From an uncultured Pseudomonadota bacterium (GTDB lineage Bacteria > Pseudomonadota > Gammaproteobacteria > Burkholderiales > Rhodocyclaceae): a DNA stretch of 13,816 nt. The notes below the pieces were generated by a model that had not been told where the DNA came from, ran no database searches, and worked only from the letters and a program-made list of their open reading frames with translations. Shown piece after piece: positions 1 through 6,184 of the stretch. The stretch lies in the NCBI GenBank assembly GCA_946479855.1, contig CAMLHL010000068.1, positions 1 through 13,816 on the forward strand, read 5' to 3'. The translations under genes were made by a program, and so were the position numbers. Within the stretch, counting starts at the first letter, position 1. Each line of letters begins with the position of its first letter.

Positions 1-249
1 GCTGACGAATTGCCGCTGGCCAAGGCCAAGAACTGCCTGTCCTGCCACTCGGTGGACAAGAAGCTGGTCGGCCCCGGCTACAAGGATGTTGCCGCCAAGT
101 ACAAGGACGACAAGTCTGCTCCGGCCAAGCTGGCCGCCAAGATCAAGGCCGGTGGCAAGGGCTCGTGGGGTGAAATCCCCATGCCGCCGAACAATGTCAC
201 CGAAGACGAAGCCAAGCGCCTTGCCAACTGGGTGCTGTCCCTGAAGTAA
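1..249 (+). CDS. Class I cytochrome c (c551/c552, c8 type), 5' end missing
   Basis: Periplasmic monoheme electron carrier, usually handing electrons to a terminal oxidase, peroxidase or nitrite reductase. The window opens inside the gene in frame 1. The 82 visible residues are nearly the whole mature domain, so only the signal peptide and perhaps a few residues are missing. The heme attachment site CLSCH is at visible residues 12-16 and supplies the His axial ligand. The distal Met ligand is Met61 in the segment GEIPMPPN, followed by the C-terminal helix ending in ANWVLSLK. Lysine-rich composition and length fit the small c551/c8 cytochromes of proteobacteria. The gene ends in TAA and is followed after 18 bases by an intrinsic terminator, so it closes its transcription unit. 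The exact redox partner cannot be told from here. The family call is firm. Confidence 0.93.
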   Translation, partial: ADELPLAKAKNCLSCHSVDKKLVGPGYKDVAAKYKDDKSAPAKLAAKIKAGGKGSWGEIPMPPNNVTEDEAKRLANWVLSLK

Positions 250-267
250 CCTCCCCATCCGGGACGA

Positions 268-298
268 GAAAGCCGGCCTCGTGCCGGCTTTCTTTTTT
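268..298 (+). terminator. Intrinsic terminator of the cytochrome c gene
   Basis: A perfect 10-bp stem, GAAAGCCGGC paired with GCCGGCTTTC, has a 5-base loop (CTCGT) and is followed directly by six T residues. It starts 18 bases after the cytochrome stop codon. This is a textbook rho-independent terminator. Confidence 0.93.
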
Positions 299-346
299 CA
301 GCCAGCCATTTACATGGGCAACACGTGCTAATTTGATCCCCGTCAT

Positions 347-378
347 GGGTATTGCGCCAATACCCGAGTAAATTACTC
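347..378. promoter_or_regulatory. Two adjacent dyads upstream of the chemoreceptor/globin operon
   Basis: GGGTATTGCGCCAATACCC (347-365) is an 8-bp perfect inverted repeat around a 3-base centre. GAGTAAATTACTC (366-378) is a 6-bp perfect inverted repeat around one base, and it abuts the first dyad directly. They lie 32-63 bases upstream of the start codon at 410, where a promoter and operator would sit. No strong sigma70 -35/-10 pair is evident, though TAAATT (369-374) could serve as a weak -10. I infer operator sites for an unknown dimeric regulator; a leader-RNA hairpin is an alternative for the first dyad. Confidence 0.45.
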
Positions 379-409
379 AACTATCAACTTTCAAGAGAAG
401 GGTAGCTCC

Positions 410-1525
410 ATGTTCGGAAGCAAAACCAAACGCGAACTGGCCACCGCACTGGCCGAGAATGCCGCCTTGCAGGCGCGTTCGGCAGCACTGCAGGCGGAGC
501 TGAGCGCCACCCAGGCCCGCCTCGTCCAGGCCGAAGGCGAACAACAGGAACTCCGCAAACGCCAGATGCTGCTCGATGGCGTACTCGGCAATATTCCCCG
601 TTTCGGCGAATCATTGGCCGGCATCCGCCTCTCCTTTTCCGGGCTTTCCAGCCAGTTGAACGAGGATTCGGCAACGGCACTGACGGCGGCAACCGAGTCC
701 GATGTCAACCGGTCGGCTTTCGAGAAAATTGCCACCAGCCTGCATAGCATGTTCGAGCGCATCAGCGCCGCTGGTGAGAGCGTCGAAGATCTCTCGCGGC
801 GGGCCGGAGAAATCGGCGGCATCGTCCAGCTGATCAAGGAAATTGCCGAACAGACCAACCTGCTGGCGCTCAATGCCGCCATCGAGGCGGCGAGAGCTGG
901 CGAAGCAGGACGCGGATTTGCCGTCGTCGCCGACGAAGTCCGCAAACTGGCGGAAAGAACGGCCAAGGCGACCACCGAAATCGGCGGCCTTGTCGCCGGC
1001 ATCCAGCAGGAAACCGGCCAGGCCAAGGCGATCATGGACATCGGCGCCGGTAACGCTGCCAGCCAGAGCGCCGAAAGCGAGTCGGCCATGCACAGCATGC
1101 AGCGTCTGCTGGGCCTCTCCCAGCACATGCAGGACAGCATTGCCTCCTCCTCCCGTCTGGCCAACGCCGAACTGGCCAATATCGAGGAGCTGACGCTGAA
1201 GCTCGAGGTGTACAAGGTCCTGCTCGGCCTTTCCGACCTCAAGCCAAGCGAACTGCCGGACGAAACCCAATGTCGTCTCGGCCGCTGGTATTACGAAGGC
1301 GAAGGCCGGACCGAGTTTTCGCGCCTGCCCGGCTACCGCGAAATGGAAGCACCGCACAAAGCCGTGCACGATCAGGCCAAGCAGGCGGTTGAACGCTACC
1401 GCAGCGGCGACTTTGCCGGCGCTCTCGATGCCCTGACCCGGATGGAAGAGGCCAACCTGACCGTGATGTCCGGCATGGAACGCATGCTGGCCCGGAACCC
1501 GGAGCGGAAGGTCGCAGCCCTATGA
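410..1525 (+). CDS. Soluble methyl-accepting chemotaxis protein with C-terminal CZB zinc-binding domain
   Basis: A 371-residue cytoplasmic chemoreceptor, with no signal peptide and no membrane segment. Residues about 7-50 are an Ala/Leu/Glu/Gln-rich coiled coil. Residues about 95-220 are the MCP signalling helices, with the conserved hairpin tip [19 protein letters not shown] from residue 147, followed by [18 protein letters not shown]; this region binds CheW and CheA. The C-terminal 110 residues are a CZB domain. Cys288 ([10 protein letters not shown]), His316 and His320 (PHKAVH) match three of the four usual zinc ligands. The fourth, a His expected near residue 260, is Glu here ([13 protein letters not shown]), which may weaken or change metal binding. 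The start is supported by GAGAAGGG seven bases upstream. The stop overlaps the next start in ATGA, so translation of the two genes is probably coupled. CZB domains are known to sense zinc or hypochlorite in other proteins; the ligand here is not known. Confidence 0.92.
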   Translation: MFGSKTKRELATALAENAALQARSAALQAELSATQARLVQAEGEQQELRKRQMLLDGVLGNIPRFGESLAGIRLSFSGLSSQLNEDSATALTAATESDVNRSAFEKIATSLHSMFERISAAGESVEDLSRRAGEIGGIVQLIKEIAEQTNLLALNAAIEAARAGEAGRGFAVVADEVRKLAERTAKATTEIGGLVAGIQQETGQAKAIMDIGAGNAASQSAESESAMHSMQRLLGLSQHMQDSIASSSRLANAELANIEELTLKLEVYKVLLGLSDLKPSELPDETQCRLGRWYYEGEGRTEFSRLPGYREMEAPHKAVHDQAKQAVERYRSGDFAGALDALTRMEEANLTVMSGMERMLARNPERKVAAL

Positions 1526-3729
1526 GTTGCCGGCAGGATACGCAGCCGTTGTTGCCCGGTGCGGTGGACGACATTGCCGCAGAAATGGGCATCGACGCTG
1601 CGGAAATCGAGGCACGCAAGGCGTTTCTCGATCTGACCGAGGCAGATGCCGGGCGCTTGCATAGCATCCGCAGCAAGCTGGCGGCGGCCCAGCACGGCTT
1701 TGCCGACGGCTTCTATGAGTACCTGCGCCAACTGCCGGAACTGGCCGCCCTGCTGCCCGACGATGCTACCGTCGCCCGCCTGAAAGCCGCCCACGGCCGC
1801 TATTTCGCCAGCCTGACCGACGGCGATTATGGCGGCGCCTACGTCAACGGTCGCCTACGGGTTGGCATGACGCATGCCCGGATCGGCCTGACCCCGAAGT
1901 GGTATGTCGGCGCTTTCCGTAAATACCTTTCCGACATGCTGACGGCGACCTGGCAGGCCACCGGCGAGGATTTTTCCACCTTCCTCCCGACTTTCGACGC
2001 CTTGCTCAAGGTCGTCATGCTTGATCTCGGGTTGACGCTCGACACCTACATCCACGCTGACAAACGCGCCATCGCCCTGCGCGACCGGGCCATCGAGTCC
2101 AGCGTCAACGGCATCTTCATCGCCGCCGCCGCTCCCGACGACTGTCGGCTGATCTACATCAACGCCGCCTTCTCGCAGATCATCGGCACCCCGCGCGACA
2201 AGGTCCTTGGCCAGCCCTGCCTGTGCACCGGTGACGACGATGGCTTTGCGGTGATCCGCAGTGCCATTGCCGAAGGCCGCGACGGCTACACCACCCTGTC
2301 GCGTCAACGCAGCGACGGCTCGCAGCAGTGGATCGAACTCTTCCTTTCGCCGGTGCGCGGCGATGCGGACAGCGTTTCGCATTACGTCGGCATCCTCAAC
2401 GACGTTACGGCCAGAAAAGAGGCCGAGGGCCAGCTTGCCTTCCTGGCCAACCACGATTCCCTGACCAACCTGCCTAACCGCAGCCTGTTCGACGACCGTC
2501 TGCACCAGGCACTGGCCCGGGCCAACCGTGGCGACGGTTTTGCCGTCTGCTTCATCGACCTCGACCGCTTCAAGCTGGTCAACGACAGTCTCGGCCATGG
2601 CGCCGGCGATACCGTGCTGGTCGAAGTTGCCCGGCGCCTCGGTGCGGTCTGCCGCGGTGCAGATACCCTGGCCCGGCTGGCCGGTGACGAATTCGTCATG
2701 TTGCTCGAAGACATAGGCAGCGCCGAGGCTGCCGCCGGCATCGCCCGCCGCATCGTCGCCACCCTGGCCCCGCCTATCCATGCCGGTGGCCGTGATATTG
2801 ACGTGGCAGCGAGCCTCGGGCTGGCCCTTTATCCTGATGATGGTGGCGACATCGAAACCCTGTTGCGCAATGCCGATGCCGCGATGTACGCCGCCAAGGC
2901 GGCCGGGCGCAACACCTTCCGCTTTTACGACGAAGCGATGAACCGGCGGGCCAGCCAGCGACTGGCGCTGGAAACCGATTTGCGCCGCGCGGTGGCACGC
3001 CGCCAGCTCGAACTCTTCTACCAGCCGCAAATCCGTTCTGCCGACGGCCGCCTGGCCGGCGTCGAGGCGCTGCTGCGCTGGCGCCATCCAGAACGCGGGC
3101 TGGTCTCGCCGATCGAATTCATCCCATTGGCCGAAGAAGCCGGCATCATCACCGAACTCGGCGAATGGGCACTGGCCGAGGCGGCGCAACAGATCGTCGC
3201 TTGGCGCCAACAAGGCATTGCGGTACCCCGGATGGCGGTCAACCTGTCACCCCGCCAGTTTCACGCTGCCGACCTCGCCGACCGCCTGGAACGCATTCTC
3301 GCCACAGCCGGCGCGCCAAGCGACTGGATCGAACTGGAGATTACCGAATCCGCCGCCATGGCCCACCCCGAGGGTGCGGTACAGGTGCTGCAGCGTCTGC
3401 GCGAGCGGGGCATCCAGGTCGCCATGGACGATTTTGGTACCGGCCATTCGTCACTCGCCATGCTGCGTACACTGCCGCTCAACGTCCTCAAACTCGACCG
3501 CAGTTTCGTCCAGCACCTGCCGGAATCGGAAACCGACGCAGCAGTAGCCAGCGCAGTCGTCACCATGGCCCGCCGACTCGGCTTGTCGGTCGTTGCCGAA
3601 GGGGTCGAAACCGCAGCGCAACAGCAGTTCTTAGCCGATATCGGCTGCGACATCCTGCAGGGCTTTCTCTTCGCCCGGCCGCTACCCGCCGGCGAATTGA
3701 CGGCTTGGTTGACCCGGCGATACGGCTAA
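1522..3729 (+). CDS. Globin-coupled sensor with PAS, GGDEF and EAL domains (c-di-GMP cyclase/phosphodiesterase)
   Basis: A 735-residue cytoplasmic sensor enzyme for c-di-GMP. Residues about 20-170 are a globin-coupled-sensor heme domain. His118 in [18 protein letters not shown] is the probable proximal heme ligand, and Tyr65 is a candidate distal-pocket residue. Residues about 185-295 form a PAS domain ending in the usual DVTARKEAE linker. The GGDEF domain (about 300-465) has the site as AGDEF (387-391), a variant known in active cyclases, and keeps an inhibitory I-site, Arg378-x-x-Asp381. The EAL domain (about 475-730) keeps the phosphodiesterase residues: Glu515 (EAL), Asn574, Glu606, Asp636-Asp637 (DDFGTG), Lys657 and Glu693 (AEGVET). 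Both activities are therefore possible; which dominates is not visible. Start ATG overlaps the previous stop by four bases. O2, NO or CO binding is inferred from the fold. No terminator is obvious right after the stop. Confidence 0.93.
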   Translation: MSCRQDTQPLLPGAVDDIAAEMGIDAAEIEARKAFLDLTEADAGRLHSIRSKLAAAQHGFADGFYEYLRQLPELAALLPDDATVARLKAAHGRYFASLTDGDYGGAYVNGRLRVGMTHARIGLTPKWYVGAFRKYLSDMLTATWQATGEDFSTFLPTFDALLKVVMLDLGLTLDTYIHADKRAIALRDRAIESSVNGIFIAAAAPDDCRLIYINAAFSQIIGTPRDKVLGQPCLCTGDDDGFAVIRSAIAEGRDGYTTLSRQRSDGSQQWIELFLSPVRGDADSVSHYVGILNDVTARKEAEGQLAFLANHDSLTNLPNRSLFDDRLHQALARANRGDGFAVCFIDLDRFKLVNDSLGHGAGDTVLVEVARRLGAVCRGADTLARLAGDEFVMLLEDIGSAEAAAGIARRIVATLAPPIHAGGRDIDVAASLGLALYPDDGGDIETLLRNADAAMYAAKAAGRNTFRFYDEAMNRRASQRLALETDLRRAVARRQLELFYQPQIRSADGRLAGVEALLRWRHPERGLVSPIEFIPLAEEAGIITELGEWALAEAAQQIVAWRQQGIAVPRMAVNLSPRQFHAADLADRLERILATAGAPSDWIELEITESAAMAHPEGAVQVLQRLRERGIQVAMDDFGTGHSSLAMLRTLPLNVLKLDRSFVQHLPESETDAAVASAVVTMARRLGLSVVAEGVETAAQQQFLADIGCDILQGFLFARPLPAGELTAWLTRRYG

Positions 3730-3897
3730 CCGCAATCTGCCCCCAGCGGCCTCGGCGATTCGTACCGCTTTGCGGATCAGGTGATCAAGTCCGACCACCG
3801 GCTTTATTCTGAAAAAGAATGCTTTTCACGCCTGGCTTTCGGCCAAGGCCTCACAAAGCCACTCCCGGCATGCCTTGCTTTCAGGGGCTACCGCCTC
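3730..3897. other. Intergenic gap between convergent genes
   Basis: This gap separates the stop of the globin/GGDEF-EAL gene from the stop of the small minus-strand gene. TGAAAA (3810-3815) pairs with TTTTCA (3823-3828) around a 7-base loop. On the minus strand a 6-bp stem around 3831-3852 is followed by a T-rich stretch (TTCTTTTT). Either could be a weak terminator for one direction, but neither is strong. Confidence 0.25.
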
Positions 3898-4206
3898 TCA
3901 GGACGAGTGGCCACGCAAGCGCCGGAACAGTGACTCGCTGCTGTCGTCGAGAGCCTGGCCCTGCATCTGCAGCAGACGAATGTTGAGCACCAGATTTTCC
4001 AGCACCAGCTTGGCAGCCACCGCCATCAAGAGCATCTGGCGGTTTTCCTCCCCCATTGTCTCGGCCTGCTCGACAATCTGATGAACCTGACTACAGACCA
4101 GGAGACGCAGATCATCCTCGTCATAAGGCAGATCGGCGTAGTCGATGGGATCCTCAATCTCGATTTCACGAATCAGCGCGGCAAGTTCGGCGCTACTGAC
4201 GTTCAT
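3898..4206 (-). CDS. Small acidic conserved-looking protein of unknown function
   Basis: I do not recognise this 102-residue protein. It is cytosolic by appearance. The N-terminal third is strongly acidic (REIEIEDPIDYADLPYDEDD, residues about 12-31). The rest looks like amphipathic helices rich in Leu, Met and Gln, ending in a basic RRLRG stretch. The helical part suggests a dimerising or partner-binding protein. I chose the ATG at 4206 because GGGAG lies five bases upstream. An in-frame ATG at 4278 would add 24 residues but lacks a clear ribosome site and would overlap the divergent promoter region. It is transcribed away from the Ub-Mut7-C gene across a 127-base gap. Codon choice is GC-rich like its neighbours, and no antisense reading is better. 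Confidence 0.7.
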   Translation of the reverse strand: MNVSSAELAALIREIEIEDPIDYADLPYDEDDLRLLVCSQVHQIVEQAETMGEENRQMLLMAVAAKLVLENLVLNIRLLQMQGQALDDSSESLFRRLRGHSS

Positions 4207-4279
4207 GCCAACTCCCAAGGAAGAATTCGCTTTCCAATAAGACCACGCAGCAGCCGGAAAAGTGCTGACGACAGACACC

Positions 4280-4294
4280 TATACTATATTTATT
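4280..4294. promoter_or_regulatory. AT-rich promoter-like element between divergent genes
   Basis: TATACTATATTTATT stands out in a GC-rich gap. It offers -10-like hexamers on the plus strand (TATACT, TATATT) and on the minus strand (TATAGT). No -35 hexamer with good spacing was found on either side. It lies about 40-50 bases upstream of the plus-strand start at 4334 and 75-90 bases upstream of the minus-strand start at 4206, so it could serve one or both. Confidence 0.35.
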
Positions 4295-4333
4295 GCTTCT
4301 TACCCGACCGGAACAACCGGGGAAAGGATGCCA

Positions 4334-5113
4334 ATGTCCAGCCCGGTAGCACCGGCAGCCATCATGGTCAGTTTCCGTTTCTATGAAGAACTGAACGATT
4401 TCATCGCCCCGGAGCGACGCTATCGCACCTTCACGCTGGACTGCCCGGCTGCATCAACCGTCAAGCATGCCATCGAGGCCATTGGCGTCCCGCATACCGA
4501 GGTCGAACTGATCCTCGTTGACGGCATCTCGGTCGGCTTTGGCGAGCGTCTGCGCAGCGGCAATCACGTCGCCGTCTATCCGACATTCGAAAGCCTCGAC
4601 ATCAGCCCGCTGCTGCGCCTGCGTGAGCACCCCCTGCGCCGGACGCGCTTTGTCGCCGACGCGCATCTCGGCGGCCTGGCCCGCCTGCTGCGCATGGCCG
4701 GATTCGACACCATCTACGACAACCATTTCGACGACGCCGAGATCGAACAGATTGCCGACAGCGACGGCCGGATCGTCCTGAGCCGCGATCGCGAACTGCT
4801 CAAGCGGCGCAGCATCAGCCACGGCTGCTACGTGCACGCCTTGAAACCCGACGCCCAACTGGCCGAAATCCTGGCCCGGCTCGACCTGGCCGGCAGCCTG
4901 CGCCCGCTCTCCCGCTGCCTCGAATGTAACGTCGTGCTAGAACCGGTGGCCAAGGCGCAAGTCATCGAACGTATCCCGCCCAGTGTCCGCGAACACCATC
5001 AACGCTTCAGTACCTGTAACGGATGCCGACGTATTTTCTGGGAAGGCAGTCACTGGCAGCGGATGCGGGAACGCCTGGCGCTGGCAGTGGCTACGACGGG
5101 TAAGGGCCGGTAG
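4334..5113 (+). CDS. Ub-Mut7-C protein: MoaD/ubiquitin-like domain fused to Mut7-C (PIN-like) RNase domain and zinc ribbon
   Basis: A 259-residue cytosolic protein, predicted RNase or RNA-processing factor. Residues about 10-95 are a ubiquitin/MoaD-like beta-grasp domain ending in the family's NHVAVYPTFESLDI motif. A Mut7-C domain follows with the entry motif RFVADAHLGGLARLLRMAGF; Asp109 there, and Asp152 in LSRDREL, match the acidic residues of PIN-like nucleases. The C-terminus is a zinc ribbon with Cys195/Cys198 (CLEC) and Cys228/Cys231 (CNGC), then RIFWEGSHW. I chose ATG 4334 because GGAAAGG ends six bases upstream. An ATG at 4328 abuts that site too closely, and ATG 4262 would put the start inside the promoter-like region. 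Family members occur in many bacteria, but the biological role is not settled. It is divergent from the small acidic gene and convergent with the next gene. Confidence 0.9.
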   Translation: MSSPVAPAAIMVSFRFYEELNDFIAPERRYRTFTLDCPAASTVKHAIEAIGVPHTEVELILVDGISVGFGERLRSGNHVAVYPTFESLDISPLLRLREHPLRRTRFVADAHLGGLARLLRMAGFDTIYDNHFDDAEIEQIADSDGRIVLSRDRELLKRRSISHGCYVHALKPDAQLAEILARLDLAGSLRPLSRCLECNVVLEPVAKAQVIERIPPSVREHHQRFSTCNGCRRIFWEGSHWQRMRERLALAVATTGKGR

Positions 5114-5177
5114 TGAGCCCTGCCGCGCTGCGATCGCCAGCTACAAACTCCTCAAATCCCTCGCACATACGGCCAGC

Positions 5178-5204
5178 CATGGCGGGCAATCCAGTCCCGC
5201 CATG
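5178..5204. terminator. 9-bp hairpin between convergent genes, possible terminator
   Basis: CATGGCGGG pairs perfectly with CCCGCCATG around a 9-base loop. It lies 65 bases after the Ub-Mut7-C stop and 38 bases after the end of the convergent minus-strand gene. Neither side has a T run, so it is at best a weak or factor-assisted bidirectional terminator. Confidence 0.35.
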
Positions 5205-5241
5205 AGCCCTTCCCCCAAACGGATCGGGCTATATAAAGCGT

Positions 5242-5577
5242 TCAGTGCCCGTGCCCCGCAAAATCCTTATGGATCACTTGCTGAAGATGGATGAGACTTG
5301 CATGGTCATCGATGATCAGACGCTGCGGTTCGAGCAGGTTGCCAGCACTGCAGAGGACAAGCCAGGTTTCCCCTGGATTGTGAATAAGCCAGCCGATTGC
5401 TCTGGACAAAGCCTCCGCGGAGTCCGGAAATTCATGAAAATCAAAAAAATCGACCAAATTTCCATCTTTGAAGCACGCTAAGCGATAGCCCGCATGCTCG
5501 TAAATCTCATATTCCAAATTCGAGAGCGGAATGAAATTGCACCCGTAGGTCTGTTGAATCCGTTCGGCGACAGTCAT
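5242..5577 (-). CDS. Orphan small protein of unknown function, low GC
   Basis: I do not recognise this 111-residue protein. It has no signal peptide or clear membrane segment and reads as a compact alpha/beta cytosolic protein. There is an aromatic and acidic stretch, LEYEIYEHAGYRLACFKDG (about 20-38), then VDFFDFHEFPDS, and a hydrophobic WLVLC strand. The C-terminus is His-rich and ends FAGHGH. I chose ATG 5577 because AAAGGA lies exactly six bases upstream. In-frame ATGs at 5583 and 5613 are possible, but 5583 touches the ribosome site. Base composition is unlike the neighbours: a hand count gives about 43% GC over 5401-5520, against clearly GC-rich genes on both sides. That suggests later acquisition or relaxed codon selection. 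The upstream region carries several palindromes that may be its regulatory sites. Confidence 0.65.
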   Translation of the reverse strand: MTVAERIQQTYGCNFIPLSNLEYEIYEHAGYRLACFKDGNLVDFFDFHEFPDSAEALSRAIGWLIHNPGETWLVLCSAGNLLEPQRLIIDDHASLIHLQQVIHKDFAGHGH

Positions 5578-5632
5578 GGCCATTCCTTTCGTTTCAAATA
5601 GAAAACATGCCAATTGCCAAAAGAAAAAGCTT

Positions 5633-5647
5633 CAGCCAGATTGGCTG
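5633..5647 (-). promoter_or_regulatory. Small hairpin followed by T run in the leader of the orphan gene
   Basis: CAGCCA pairs with TGGCTG around a 3-base loop. Read on the minus strand, AAGCTTTTTCTTTT follows, giving a small terminator-like element 56 bases before the start at 5577. It could be a leader attenuator. The stem is only 6 bp, so this is tentative. Confidence 0.25.
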
Positions 5648-5701
5648 TTGAATTGCATGCAACATTCCATTGATGCATGAGGATGGTTGCATTCCTGCAT
5701 C

Positions 5702-5729
5702 TCCACGATGCCGATTTAAAGATCGTGGA
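5702..5729. promoter_or_regulatory. Perfect 8-bp inverted repeat with 12-base loop
   Basis: TCCACGAT pairs with ATCGTGGA around GCCGATTTAAAG. The AT-rich centre (TTTAAA) could be a promoter -10 inside an operator, or the repeat could be the 5' hairpin of a plus-strand RNA. Confidence 0.35.
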
Positions 5730-5749
5730 AAGCAGTCAAATAAGACCCA

Positions 5750-5759
5750 TGTCATGACA
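5750..5759. promoter_or_regulatory. Palindrome TGTCATGACA
   Basis: A perfect 10-bp palindrome flanked by CCCA on the left and AAGGG on the right, so the wider site is also nearly symmetric. Operator-like for a dimeric regulator; the regulator is unknown. Confidence 0.35.
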
Positions 5760-5900
5760 AAGGGTTGCATCAAGCTTGGACTATCTTCAATACGAACGTA
5801 CCGACTGCCGAGCCGATCTTCGATTTGCCGTTGGCATTAGGCGGTTCGAATACCACGAGCGCCGAATGGTGACGACGGAGGAGGATGCCCGACACCGACA

Positions 5901-6020
5901 TCGCTGGGTGCCAGGCAATTTGGAAAGCACACCATTGCCCTCATCGGCGGGTGGCCCGGCACAGGATGTGGCGAGTGCTTGTTAAGCAAAAGCCCACTGT
6001 CTTCCGATCGTGGGCTTTTT
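5901..6020 (+). ncRNA. Candidate structured small RNA ending in an intrinsic terminator
   Basis: The stretch has consecutive compatible pairings. GTGCC (5908-5912) pairs with GGCAC (5958-5962) and encloses GGCAAT (5914-5919) paired with ATTGCC (5934-5939). TGCTT (5976-5980) pairs with AAGCA (5984-5988) as a triloop hairpin, and a perfect terminator follows. No protein ends convincingly before the terminator on the plus strand, so a non-coding transcript is a reasonable reading. The 5' end is not defined. Individually these short helices could be chance, and the terminator may instead serve the minus-strand operon. It matches no RNA family that I recognise. Confidence 0.3.
5988..6020. terminator. 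Perfect 10-bp bidirectional intrinsic terminator
   Basis: AAAAGCCCAC pairs with GTGGGCTTTT around a 12-base loop. Read on the plus strand it ends in five T residues; read on the minus strand it ends in four T residues. On the minus strand it lies 165 bases beyond the SEC-C stop and may end that transcript. On the plus strand it would end a transcript from the 5578-5987 region. Confidence 0.85.
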
Positions 6021-6118
6021 ATCCGCAGCAAATTCCTGAAAAATCCTGCGCGAATATCTTGAGTTGGGTACGAGTGATTACCGGGTATTCGGCCGCATTT
6101 CTGGCCGCCCACCGATGG

Positions 6119-6163
6119 CCGGGAAAGCGAAGCCCCCGTCTACCGGGGTCTCATCTTTCCCGG
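6119..6163. repeat. Nested two-tier hairpin after the SEC-C gene
   Basis: A perfect 9-bp outer stem (CCGGGAAAG with CTTTCCCGG) encloses a perfect 5-bp inner stem (CCCCG with CGGGG, loop TCTAC). It sits 22 bases beyond the minus-strand stop at 6185. It has no T run. It could stabilise the 3' end of the mRNA or be a REP-like repeat; only one copy is present in the window. Confidence 0.5.
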
Positions 6164-6184
6164 GGCTGGCGCCCACTGAAACAC

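Larger units (their letters stand above)
5653..5769. repeat. Cluster of TGCAT motifs
   Basis: Within 117 bases there is a perfect palindrome TTGCATGCAA (5653-5662), TGATGCATGA (5671-5680), TTGCAT (5687-5692), CTGCAT (5695-5700) and TTGCAT (5764-5769). Spacing is irregular, so this is not a tandem array. It looks like a cluster of half-sites for a DNA-binding protein upstream of the gene at 5577. Confidence 0.4.
5578..6184. other. Long intergenic region with repeats and stem-loops but no convincing protein
   Basis: About 600 bases separate the divergent start at 5577 from the stop of the SEC-C gene at 6185. The left half (5578-5780) is AT-richer and holds TGCAT repeats, a 10-bp palindrome and two hairpins. 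The right half holds paired segments ending in a perfect bidirectional terminator, then a nested GC-rich hairpin. A 69-codon reading frame (TTG 5776 to TAA 5985, plus strand) has no ribosome site and looks like no family I know. I treat the region as regulatory and/or non-coding RNA. Confidence 0.6.

Noticed and set aside
391..1242. Minus-strand open frame (283 codons) opposite the chemoreceptor gene
   Set aside because: Ser/Ala/Arg-rich low-complexity translation typical of a shadow frame, opposite conserved MCP motifs.
1855..3213. Long minus-strand open frame (452 codons) opposite the globin/GGDEF-EAL gene
   Set aside because: Composition follows the antisense of a GC-rich coding strand; no family motifs; the plus-strand protein is certain.
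4262..4333. Upstream start for the Ub-Mut7-C protein at 4262
   Set aside because: The added residues run through the AT-rich promoter-like element and lack a ribosome site; ATG 4334 has GGAAAGG at good spacing.
3898..5577. Classical toxin-antitoxin operon
   Set aside because: The small genes flank the Mut7-C gene in divergent and convergent orientation rather than as a co-directional pair, and neither resembles a known antitoxin.
5842..5858. tRNA-like T-loop sequence GGTTCGAATACC
   Set aside because: Only a 3-bp stem flanks the TTCGAAT loop, the flanks do not form a 5-bp T stem, and no acceptor, D or anticodon arms are found around it. So it is neither a tRNA nor a convincing attachment-site remnant.
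5776..5985. 69-codon plus-strand frame starting TTG
   Set aside because: No ribosome site, no recognisable motif and unusual composition. It overlaps the proposed RNA stems; more likely non-coding.
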